Shown here piece by piece: positions 7,042 through 12,415 of a stretch of 12,415 bases of DNA. The translations under genes were made by a program, and so were the position numbers. Source of the stretch: Acidocella sp. 35-58-6 (GTDB lineage: Bacteria > Pseudomonadota > Alphaproteobacteria > Acetobacterales > Acetobacteraceae); assembly GCA_002281005.1 (NCBI GenBank), contig NCFD01000009.1, forward strand, positions 1-12,415, in the 5' to 3' direction. The notes under the pieces were generated by a model, which saw nothing but the letters and a program-made list of their open reading frames with translations, did not search any database and had not been told where the DNA came from. The first letter of the stretch is position 1. The number at the start of each line of letters is the position of its first letter.

Positions 7042-8333
7042 AGGCGCTCGAACCTCGCGCGGTCCGCCTCGTTCATACGCACTTCCACGTGCACCATCTC
7101 CTCGCCGTCGTGGCGCACCATGACCTCGCCATGGCGATACAGCCAGGCGAGCTTGGCACCATCAGCCACCGGGATATCGCAGATGAGGGTGATAAGTTGC
7201 TCGGCGAGCCGTCGGTCGATCGCGGAGAGCAGTGCGGGTAAGCCCTCGCCGGTGAGGGCCGAGACAGCAATGCCGGTATCATCGCGCAGCGGCACATTGG
7301 CGATGCCGCCGAGCAGGTCAGCTTTATTGAGAACCTCGATGCAGCGCTCCTGCCAGGTTTCATCGAGCGTGCCGTCTTTCACCAGCCCGTTGAGCACCGC
7401 CAAAACGTCGGCACGCTGGGCGGCGCTGTCAGGGTGAGCAATGTCGCGCACGTGCAAAATGATATCGGCCTCGGCGACCTCCTCCAAAGTGGCGCGGAAG
7501 GCAGCGACCAGTTCGGTGGGCAGGTCGGAGATAAAACCCACGGTGTCGGAGATGATAATGTTGCGGCCGGAGGGAAGTGCGAGGCCGCGCATGGTGGGGT
7601 CGAGTGTGGCAAATAACTGGTCCTCGGCCATCACGGCAGCACCGGTGATGGCGTTGAATAAGGTTGATTTGCCGGCGTTGGTGTAGCCAACCAGTGCGAC
7701 CACCGGGCACGGCACGCGCTTGCGGGCACCACGATGCAAGCCGCGGGTGCGGCGCACGTCTTCGAGTTCCAGTTTCAAGCGCGTGATACGGTCGCCGATC
7801 AAGCGTCTATCGGCCTCGATCTGGGTTTCACCAGGACCACCCAAAAAGCCAAACCCGCCACGCTGACGCTCCAAGTGAGTCCAGGAGCGCACCAGTCGCG
7901 AGCGCTGGTATTCCAGATGCGCTAATTCAACTTGCAACGAGCCTTCACGGGTGCGGGCGCGGGCACCGAAAATGTCTAGGATCAACCCGGTACGGTCAAT
8001 GACTTTGCACTTCCAGGTAGTTTCAAGGTTGCGCTGTTGCACCGGGGTGAGTTTGGCATCCACCACCACCACCTGCACATCATTGGCGGCAATTGCCTGG
8101 CCTGCTTGCTCGGTCTGGCCTTTGCCAAACAACGTGGCGGGGGTGCGTGAGCGGATGGCGAAGACAGCCTCATGCACCACCACCAACCCGATGGAAGCTG
8201 CCAGCCCCACGGCTTCAGCAACCCGCGCTTCAGCTTCACGCGAGTAGGGGCTGAGCCGGGCCAGGGATTTGTCCCACGGCAGCAGAACCGCGGTGCGGTT
8301 GGGCGGCGGCGCGGTCTCGATCAGGGTGCTCAG
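7038..8333 (-). CDS. hflX: Ribosome-associated GTPase HflX, probable non-standard CTG start
   Basis: HflX is a GTPase that binds the large ribosomal subunit and splits stalled ribosomes under stress. Counting from a GTG at 8210, the HflX-domain signature is [21 protein letters not shown] near 120-141. The GTPase motifs follow: G1 GYTNAGKS (175-182), switch I region [13 protein letters not shown]3 DTVGF (222-226) and G4 NKAD (295-298). However, the frame upstream of 8210 still encodes clear HflX sequence, including [16 protein letters not shown] and EAEARVAEA, and contains no ATG, GTG or TTG before the stop at 8363-8361. Candidate starts are CTG at 8333 (431 residues, overlapping the hfq stop as CTGA) or CTG at 8324 (428 residues, AAGG 9 bases upstream). 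The GTG product would have 390 residues and lack conserved sequence. E. coli HflX has 426 residues. Confidence 0.95.
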   Translation of the reverse strand: MSTLIETAPPPNRTAVLLPWDKSLARLSPYSREAEARVAEAVGLAASIGLVVVHEAVFAIRSRTPATLFGKGQTEQAGQAIAANDVQVVVVDAKLTPVQQRNLETTWKCKVIDRTGLILDIFGARARTREGSLQVELAHLEYQRSRLVRSWTHLERQRGGFGFLGGPGETQIEADRRLIGDRITRLKLELEDVRRTRGLHRGARKRVPCPVVALVGYTNAGKSTLFNAITGAAVMAEDQLFATLDPTMRGLALPSGRNIIISDTVGFISDLPTELVAAFRATLEEVAEADIILHVRDIAHPDSAAQRADVLAVLNGLVKDGTLDETWQERCIEVLNKADLLGGIANVPLRDDTGIAVSALTGEGLPALLSAIDRRLAEQLITLICDIPVADGAKLAWLYRHGEVMVRHDGEEMVHVEVRMNEADRARFERL

Positions 8334-8665
8334 CCTTGTTCGTCCATGCCGGGGCCGTAATCAGGGCCTTCAGTACGCGCCAGTTTCAGCGTGCCGGTAG
8401 GGGTAACTTCTGCGGCGCTGCCGCCTTCGGCCTTGCTCGCATCGAACAGCATGATGGGCGCACCCGGCATGACGGTGCTGATGGCGTGCTTATAGACCAG
8501 TTGGGTATGGCCATCACGCCGCAGCAAGACCGAGAAATTATCGAACCAGGTGATAACACCCTGTAATTTCACGCCGTTCACCAAAAATACGGTGACGGGG
8601 GTTTTGCTTTTACGGACATGATTGAGGAATACGTCCTGTACGTTTTGAGATTTCTCGTTGGCCAC
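8330..8665 (-). CDS. hfq: RNA chaperone Hfq
   Basis: Hfq is the hexameric Sm-like RNA chaperone that pairs small RNAs with mRNAs. The 111-residue protein has the Sm core at about residues 7-70: [20 protein letters not shown], then [20 protein letters not shown] (Sm1), and YKHAIST with MPG (Sm2). The C-terminal tail of about 35 residues, rich in G, E and T, is longer than in many alphaproteobacterial Hfq proteins and looks disordered. The start is a GTG at 8665-8663 with AGGA (8677-8674) 8 bases upstream. The leader has a proposed promoter, a hairpin and an A8 run fused to the Shine-Dalgarno sequence. Its stop overlaps the probable hflX start, so hflX translation may depend on hfq translation. 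The hfq-hflX order is conserved in many proteobacteria. Confidence 0.97.
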   Translation of the reverse strand: MANEKSQNVQDVFLNHVRKSKTPVTVFLVNGVKLQGVITWFDNFSVLLRRDGHTQLVYKHAISTVMPGAPIMLFDASKAEGGSAAEVTPTGTLKLARTEGPDYGPGMDEQG

Positions 8666-8673
8666 GGCGGTTA

Positions 8674-8700
8674 TCCTTTTTTTTGTCGTCAGTTTGACGA
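8674..8700 (-). promoter_or_regulatory. hfq leader: 6-bp hairpin followed by A8 tract and Shine-Dalgarno
   Basis: In the minus-strand transcript, TCGTCA (8700-8695) and TGACGA (8691-8686) form a perfect 6-base stem with a 3-base loop. Next comes C, then eight A residues (8684-8677) that run directly into GGA of the Shine-Dalgarno sequence, 8 bases before the GTG. A-rich repeats of the ARN type bind the distal face of Hfq, and E. coli Hfq represses its own translation, so autoregulation is plausible. It is not a terminator for this strand, because the hairpin is followed by A rather than U. Confidence 0.4.
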
Positions 8701-8771
8701 TGAAGTTAATGTATTTTCCAAAATCTCAAGTTTTACCAACATTTGCGTGGCACGCGATGCTGGCAAATTAA

Positions 8772-8799
8772 ACTATATCGGAAAGTCAGCGTTGAGCAA
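8772..8799 (-). promoter_or_regulatory. Candidate sigma-70 promoter for hfq-hflX operon
   Basis: On the minus strand, TTGCTC (8799-8794) is followed after 16 bases by TATAGT (8777-8772). The -10 matches the consensus at 5 of 6 positions and the -35 at 3 of 6. Initiation would fall near 8765, giving a leader of about 100 bases before the hfq GTG. It sits in the AT-richer 171-base gap between the YihY-family gene and hfq, where a promoter is expected. The call is by eye. Confidence 0.45.
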
Positions 8800-8818
8800 C
8801 AGCCCGGATACATAGTCG

Positions 8819-8836
8819 ATATGTGAACACACATAT
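8819..8836. promoter_or_regulatory. Perfect 7-bp dyad ATATGTG-N4-CACATAT upstream of hfq promoter
   Basis: The arms at 8819-8825 and 8830-8836 are perfect inverted repeats with a 4-base centre. The element begins at the base after the YihY-family stop codon and is centred about 62 bases upstream of the proposed hfq transcription start. The half-site TGTG/CACA recalls CRP/FNR-type operators, but the spacing differs from the classic TGTGA-N6-TCACA. It could instead form a small hairpin at the 3' end of the YihY-family mRNA; no U-run follows it. Confidence 0.35.
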
Positions 8837-9700
8837 TCAACCAACTTGCCTGAATTTTTTCCATTCGGCGTCTAATGCTGCGTTCAATTCCGCGCCCAGC
8901 AGAATGACGTAGGCCGTGAGATAAAACCACATCATGAGACCAATCAGCGTGGCGAGCGGTCCGTAAGTAGCGTCGTAAACCGCAAAACGGCCAACATAGA
9001 GGCCAAACGCCCAGGAGCCCAACAGCCAGACAATGGTGGCAAGCGTGGCACCGGGCGCGAAAAAAATCCGCCCCTCGCCCGCCGGGCCGTAGCGGTAGAG
9101 CAAGCCAAGAGCGGTGACGACAAAGCCAATCATCGCGACGGCACTACAGAGGCTGACCAGAAAGGTTGCGTAGGCGCTGAGGCCGAGAAAGGTGATGAGC
9201 AAGGGGATAAATACCAGAATACCAATCGCCAAAATGGCACCCAGAACCGCGACCAAGGTCATGCCGAGGCCAACGACCTGGAATTTTATCAAGCCACGGG
9301 TTTCAGTTTCCTTATAAGCCAGCGTTAGCGCGTTCAAAATTGACTTGGTGCCGGTAGAGGCCGACCACAGTGAGATAAGCAAGCTCACCAAGAAGCTGAT
9401 GCCGAGACCACGAGCCGGGGCTGCGACCAGGCTTTGAATACGGTCCGAGATCAGCTCATATGCAGCCGGTGGCATGAATTGCTGTAAATACGATAATTGC
9501 GGTTGCACGGTGTCGGGGTTGAAAGCCAGGCCATACAGTGAGATCAGCATGGTGATGCCGGGAAATAGTGCCAGGGTTGCATAAAATGCACAGCCGGCAG
9601 CCACCAATGAAACCCGCTGCGAGGCCAGAGCACGAGCGGCCCCAAAGATGGCGCGCTTCAGCAGCGGCAGATGTGGCCGGCTAAAAATTTTATCAACCAT
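8837..9700 (-). CDS. YihY/BrkB family integral membrane protein
   Basis: This 287-residue protein belongs to the YihY/virulence factor BrkB family, polytopic inner-membrane proteins of uncertain function, often once misannotated as ribonuclease BN. Family signatures are AAGCAFYATLALFPGI (about 34-49), LWSASTGTKSILNAL followed by AYKETETRG (about 111-136), LYRYGP, and near the C-terminus YGPLATLIGLMMWFYLTAYV with GAELNA. I see about six hydrophobic segments, near residues 32-58, 99-118, 140-162, 165-200, 212-240 and 250-275. The ATG at 9700-9698 lacks a clear Shine-Dalgarno sequence; translation may be weak, or the true start may differ slightly. It stands 85 bases downstream of ggt on the same strand, so it may be read from that unit or from its own promoter. 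No transport substrate can be inferred. Confidence 0.92.
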   Translation of the reverse strand: MVDKIFSRPHLPLLKRAIFGAARALASQRVSLVAAGCAFYATLALFPGITMLISLYGLAFNPDTVQPQLSYLQQFMPPAAYELISDRIQSLVAAPARGLGISFLVSLLISLWSASTGTKSILNALTLAYKETETRGLIKFQVVGLGMTLVAVLGAILAIGILVFIPLLITFLGLSAYATFLVSLCSAVAMIGFVVTALGLLYRYGPAGEGRIFFAPGATLATIVWLLGSWAFGLYVGRFAVYDATYGPLATLIGLMMWFYLTAYVILLGAELNAALDAEWKKFRQVG

Positions 9701-9708
9701 CAGGTAAA

Positions 9709-9765
9709 GTTACGATTTTCTAGCGATTGTGCAATTCTGCCATGCGCCTGCCACAAAACCGTAAC
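9709..9765 (-). repeat. 11-bp imperfect inverted repeat upstream of the YihY-family gene
   Basis: On the plus strand, GTTACGATTTT (9709-9719) is the inverted copy of AAAACCGTAAC (9755-9765) with one mismatch, readable as a G-U pair in minus-strand RNA. The 35-base loop holds a smaller palindrome, ATTG-TG-CAAT (9726-9735). In the transcript the 3' arm ends 8 bases before the YihY-family ATG, where it could influence ribosome access. No U-run follows, so I do not call it a terminator. It could be chance. Confidence 0.25.
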
Positions 9766-9785
9766 GACACTGCCATGTCTCGAAC

Positions 9786-11369
9786 TTAGTACCCGAGAGC
9801 ACAACCATCCTTGCGTGGGTCTGACCCGCCGACCAGCACGCCGTTGGCATGGTCGATAAAAATCGCCTGACCGCCGCCATGGGGTTTATCGAGATCGACG
9901 ATGTCGTGGCCTCTGGCGGCCAGCGCGGTGCGCAAGCGGGTGGGGATGGAGCGTTCAAGTTCCAGCTTGCCCGCGTAAGGGAAGTAGCGCGGCAGGTCGA
10001 TTGCGGCCTGTGGGTTGAGGCCATATTGCAGCATGTTGCCGATGACGAAGCTCTGGCCCATCGGCTGGTAATGCGCCCCCATCACGCCGAACACATATTC
10101 GGTCTCGCCGTTTTTGGTGGCCATGGAGGGGATAATGGTGTGCATCGGGCGTTTGTTGGGGGCAATGCAATTGGGGTGGCCGTGTTCATAACGGAAACCC
10201 AAACCGCGATTATGCATGAAAATGCCAGTATTGCCCGCCAGAATGCCCGAGCCGAAATTCTCGAACACCGAATTGATCAGGCTGCAGGCATTGCCTTCAG
10301 AGTCCACCACTGAAAGATAAATCGTATCCTTATGCAGGCTGCCCGGCGTGGGCAGAAGCTGCATCGCGTGGTTATTATCGATGAGGTTGCGCAGACCGGA
10401 GAGGTAACTCTCACTCAACAGATGCTCAACCGGCACATCAGCTTGCGCGGGATCGGCAAGGAAGGCGTCGCGGTCACGATAAACCAGACGCGCCGCTTCG
10501 ATATGGCGATGCACGCGGATGGGGTCGAGCGCATCAGAGCCGTGCGCGAAACCGTCCATGATGCCCATGATCATCAAGGCGACAATGCCCGAACCATTGG
10601 GCGGGCATTCCCAAATGTCGCGGCCCTCAAATTTATGAGTGATGGGGGTGACGAATTGCGACGCGGTGAGACCAGCGGCGAAGTCGGCCTCAGTATGCAG
10701 CCCGCCACGAGACCGCAGCTCAGCGGTCATGGCGGCGGCGAGTTCACCTTCGTAAAAGGCCTTGGCACCGCCAGCGGCAATTTTACGCAGCGAGGCACCC
10801 AGCGGCGCGTTGCGAAAAACGGTACCCACTTTGGGCGCAGCACCGTTTACCAGAAACGAGGTGGCGCCGGTTTCGCTTAGCTTATCGACCGTGTGCGACC
10901 AATCGAAATTCACCCGCGGGGTGACCACAAACCCGTCCTCGGCGAATTTTATGGCTGGCTGCAAAGCGGCATCCAGCCCCTTGGTGCCGTAAGTTTGCAA
11001 CAAGGTCTCCCAAGCGCTTACAGCGCCCGGAATGGTGACAACATGCGGTGAAGTGTTGCGCGGTGTGCCCTTCACCCCAGCGGCTTGAAGCGCCTCCATG
11101 GTGGCACCGGCGGGGGCGCGGCCTGAGCCGTTCATGGCCACCACCGGCTTGCCTTTTGGTTTGTAGAGCACGAAACAATCACCGCCGATGCCGGTTGATT
11201 GCGGCTCGATCACCGCCAATACCGCTGCCGCTGTGATGGCAGCATCCATCGCGTTACCGCCGGCGCGCATGCATTCGATGGCGGCCAGCGTGGCCTCCGG
11301 CATCGAGGTCGCGGCCATGGCGCGTGTTGCATAGACCGGGCTACGGCCTGGGAATTGGAAATCACGCAT
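9786..11369 (-). CDS. ggt: Gamma-glutamyltransferase family protein, no signal peptide
   Basis: This 527-residue protein belongs to the gamma-glutamyltransferase family of N-terminal nucleophile hydrolases, which transfer or hydrolyse gamma-glutamyl groups of glutathione and related compounds after self-cleavage. Features are the N-terminal AGGNAMDAAITAA followed by STGIGGDCF (about 36-66) and the cleavage site HKDTIYLSVVD, where T349 would become the N-terminal nucleophile of the small subunit. SLINSVFENFGSGI (about 363-376) and the glycine-rich HGGGQAIF near the C-terminus follow. The usual TTH/TTHY sequence after the nucleophile is TIYL here, as in YwrD-like members. There is no export signal before MRDFQFPGRSPVYATRAM, so a cytosolic form is likely, unlike periplasmic E. 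coli Ggt. A run AGGGAT lies 11 bases or so before the ATG. It follows the ABC transporter ATPase gene by 54 bases, suggesting it processes an imported gamma-glutamyl or amino acid compound. Confidence 0.93.
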   Translation of the reverse strand: MRDFQFPGRSPVYATRAMAATSMPEATLAAIECMRAGGNAMDAAITAAAVLAVIEPQSTGIGGDCFVLYKPKGKPVVAMNGSGRAPAGATMEALQAAGVKGTPRNTSPHVVTIPGAVSAWETLLQTYGTKGLDAALQPAIKFAEDGFVVTPRVNFDWSHTVDKLSETGATSFLVNGAAPKVGTVFRNAPLGASLRKIAAGGAKAFYEGELAAAMTAELRSRGGLHTEADFAAGLTASQFVTPITHKFEGRDIWECPPNGSGIVALMIMGIMDGFAHGSDALDPIRVHRHIEAARLVYRDRDAFLADPAQADVPVEHLLSESYLSGLRNLIDNNHAMQLLPTPGSLHKDTIYLSVVDSEGNACSLINSVFENFGSGILAGNTGIFMHNRGLGFRYEHGHPNCIAPNKRPMHTIIPSMATKNGETEYVFGVMGAHYQPMGQSFVIGNMLQYGLNPQAAIDLPRYFPYAGKLELERSIPTRLRTALAARGHDIVDLDKPHGGGQAIFIDHANGVLVGGSDPRKDGCALGY

Positions 11370-11423
11370 GTTGGATATATCCCTGTTAAGTTTTGGATGG
11401 TTTGCGGGAAAAAACTGAAAACT

Positions 11424-12194
11424 TCAATGCAGGACAGCGGCCAGCAGAGATTGGGTTTTGGGATGGCTGGGATGATTAAATATCTGTGCGGGTGGGCCTT
11501 CTTCGATGATTTTACCATCGGCCATCACCACCACGCGGTCTGCCACCTGGCGGGCAAAGCCCATTTCGTGTGTGACCACCACCATGGTCATGCCGCTGCT
11601 GGCGAGGTCACGCATCACCGACAAAACTTCGCCAACCATTTCAGGGTCGAGCGCGGACGTTGGTTCGTCGAACAACAGCACCGCCGGTTGCATGGCCAGT
11701 GCGCGGGCGATGGCGACACGCTGTTGCTGGCCGCCCGAGAGTTCGACTGGAAACGCTGCCTCTTTCTCGGGCAGGCCAACCCGGGCCAGCAAGGCACGCG
11801 CCTGTGCCTGCGCCTGCGTTTTCGAGGTGCCACGTAAAAGCTGTGGCGCCAGGCTGATATTTTCCAAGGCGTTCATATTGGCAAAGAGATTAAAGCGCTG
11901 AAATACCATGCCGACATCACGGCGCTGGATCGCGATATTGGCTTCGCGGTCGGAGACTAATTTGCCATTGCGCTCGCGGTAGCCAATGAGTTTGCCATTA
12001 ACCACAACGCGGCCATTCTGCACGGTTTCCAGATGGTTGATGCAGCGGAGCAGCGTGGTTTTGCCAGAACCTGACGGGCCGATGAGCACGACCACCTCAC
12101 CACGTTTCACCTTGAAGTTGACATCATCAAGCACTTTGACGGGGCCAAACCATTTATCGATATTGGTCGCCTCGATCAGGAGATCATCACTCAT
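11424..12194 (-). CDS. Polar amino acid ABC transporter ATP-binding protein (GlnQ/HisP type)
   Basis: This 256-residue ATPase powers an inner-membrane importer of the polar amino acid uptake family. Motifs in order are Walker [10 protein letters not shown] at about 39-47, the Q-loop VFQRFNLF near 97-104, signature [15 protein letters not shown], Walker [14 protein letters not shown], and the H-loop [16 protein letters not shown]. The insertion [15 protein letters not shown] before the Q-loop resembles that of HisP and related octopine or basic amino acid transporters. Substrate cannot be fixed without the binding protein, which is not in the window. The ATG at 12194-12192 overlaps the permease TGA as ATGA. 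The downstream neighbour on the same strand is ggt, 54 bases away. Confidence 0.95.
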   Translation of the reverse strand: MSDDLLIEATNIDKWFGPVKVLDDVNFKVKRGEVVVLIGPSGSGKTTLLRCINHLETVQNGRVVVNGKLIGYRERNGKLVSDREANIAIQRRDVGMVFQRFNLFANMNALENISLAPQLLRGTSKTQAQAQARALLARVGLPEKEAAFPVELSGGQQQRVAIARALAMQPAVLLFDEPTSALDPEMVGEVLSVMRDLASSGMTMVVVTHEMGFARQVADRVVVMADGKIIEEGPPAQIFNHPSHPKTQSLLAAVLH

Positions 12195-12415
12195 TTCGCG
12201 ATCTCCAAAGCGGCCAATGCTGGGGGTGATTTGGCGGCCGGCCGGCCAAGGGCAAAATGGCGCTCAGCCCAGGCCATGAAAATATTCCACAGGCTGGTGA
12301 GCAGCAAAAAGTATATGCCAAGCACTGAGTAAAGTTCGAATGTGCGGAAGGTGGCAGAGTTGATGGTTTCTGTCACCAGCAGCATCTCAGACACGCCGAT
12401 GACGCTGACCAACGT
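12191..12415 (-). CDS. Polar amino acid ABC transporter permease, C-terminal part (cut by window edge)
   Basis: The last 74 residues of an inner-membrane permease of the HisM/GlnP type are visible, entering from the right edge. The frame is open to base 12415. [17 protein letters not shown] lies where these permeases continue after the cytoplasmic coupling loop. The final transmembrane segment follows as [20 protein letters not shown], and a short cytoplasmic tail ends the protein. The preceding EAA-type motif and the other membrane segments lie outside the window. The stop overlaps the ATPase start by 4 bases, as is usual when the two subunits are made in fixed proportion. Typical members have about 220-250 residues. 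Confidence 0.9.
   Translation of the reverse strand, partial: TLVSVIGVSEMLLVTETINSATFRTFELYSVLGIYFLLLTSLWNIFMAWAERHFALGRPAAKSPPALAALEIAK

Noticed and set aside
5960..7437. Open frames of 116, 193 and 206 codons overlapping the monophosphatase- and dioxygenase-family and hflX genes
   Set aside because: The overlapping genes have complete family motifs; these alternative frames have none and look like low-complexity shadows.
8320..8345. Programmed frameshift producing an Hfq-HflX fusion
   Set aside because: HflX is in the -1 frame relative to hfq, but no slippery heptamer or clear downstream structure is present; a CTG start with overlap is simpler.
8733..8930. A 65-codon minus-strand frame reaching from the YihY-family gene into the hfq leader
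   Set aside because: It begins inside the YihY-family gene in another frame and has no homology I recognise; the gap is better explained as the hfq promoter and leader.
11373..11382. Palindrome GGATATATCC just upstream of the ggt ATG
   Set aside because: It is a single 10-base palindrome with no second copy or promoter context; chance is a sufficient explanation.
11401..11430. Intrinsic terminator after the ABC ATPase gene
   Set aside because: A 4-5 base TGAA/TTCA stem followed by six T residues on the minus strand is too weak and AT-rich to call, and it overlaps the stop codon.
10332..11837. Plus-strand open frames of 182 and 212 codons antisense to ggt and the ABC ATPase
   Set aside because: Both lie fully within strongly supported minus-strand genes and show no family signature.
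1..12415. A novel defence, mobile or biosynthetic system
   Set aside because: Every substantial coding region belongs to a recognised family; there are no repeats, integrases, toxin-antitoxin pairs, reverse transcriptases or unknown large genes.

Overview
The window looks like chromosomal housekeeping DNA from a GC-rich alphaproteobacterium. The evidence is the SdhE-Mfd block divergent from recG, the hfq-hflX pair, and Hfq, RecG and MazG sequences of alphaproteobacterial type. An acetic-acid-bacteria-like member of the Rhodospirillales (Acetobacteraceae) is my best guess; it rests on remembered family resemblance, not a search. I see no tRNA, rRNA, CRISPR array, insertion sequence, integrase, phage gene or compositional island. 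No stretch over 300 bases lacks a gene; the longest gap is about 170 bases, upstream of hfq.

Layout: (1) 1-1442, minus: sdhE (flavin attachment to succinate dehydrogenase) overlapping mfd (transcription-repair coupling factor), which runs off the left edge. (2) 1486-4010, plus: recG helicase overlapping a Nudix hydrolase, divergent from sdhE. (3) 3952-4434, minus: a thiol glutathione peroxidase whose 3' end overlaps the Nudix gene tail to tail. (4) 4472-5853, plus: mazG overlapping a beta-carbonic anhydrase. (5) 5846-8665, minus: hfq, hflX, an inositol-monophosphatase-family gene and a DOPA 4,5-dioxygenase-family gene, with overlapping or nearly overlapping junctions. (6) 8837-9700, minus: a YihY/BrkB-family membrane protein. 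(7) 9786-12415, minus: the end of a polar amino acid ABC permease, its ATPase, and a gamma-glutamyltransferase without a signal peptide.

Functional themes are genome maintenance (mfd, recG), nucleotide and peroxide clean-up (Nudix, mazG, gpx), RNA and ribosome control (hfq, hflX), and amino acid or gamma-glutamyl uptake and processing (ABC genes plus ggt). Six junctions use a 4-base ATGA/GTGA stop-start overlap, which suggests translational coupling. The hfq-hflX junction has the same form with CTG as the only start available there.

I did not find an undescribed system. The best leads are regulatory: the apparent CTG start of hflX, a dyad about 62 bases upstream of the proposed hfq transcription start, a hairpin plus A-tract in the hfq leader, a nearly leaderless sdhE promoter lying over the recG start, and a dyad between the divergent gpx and mazG genes.
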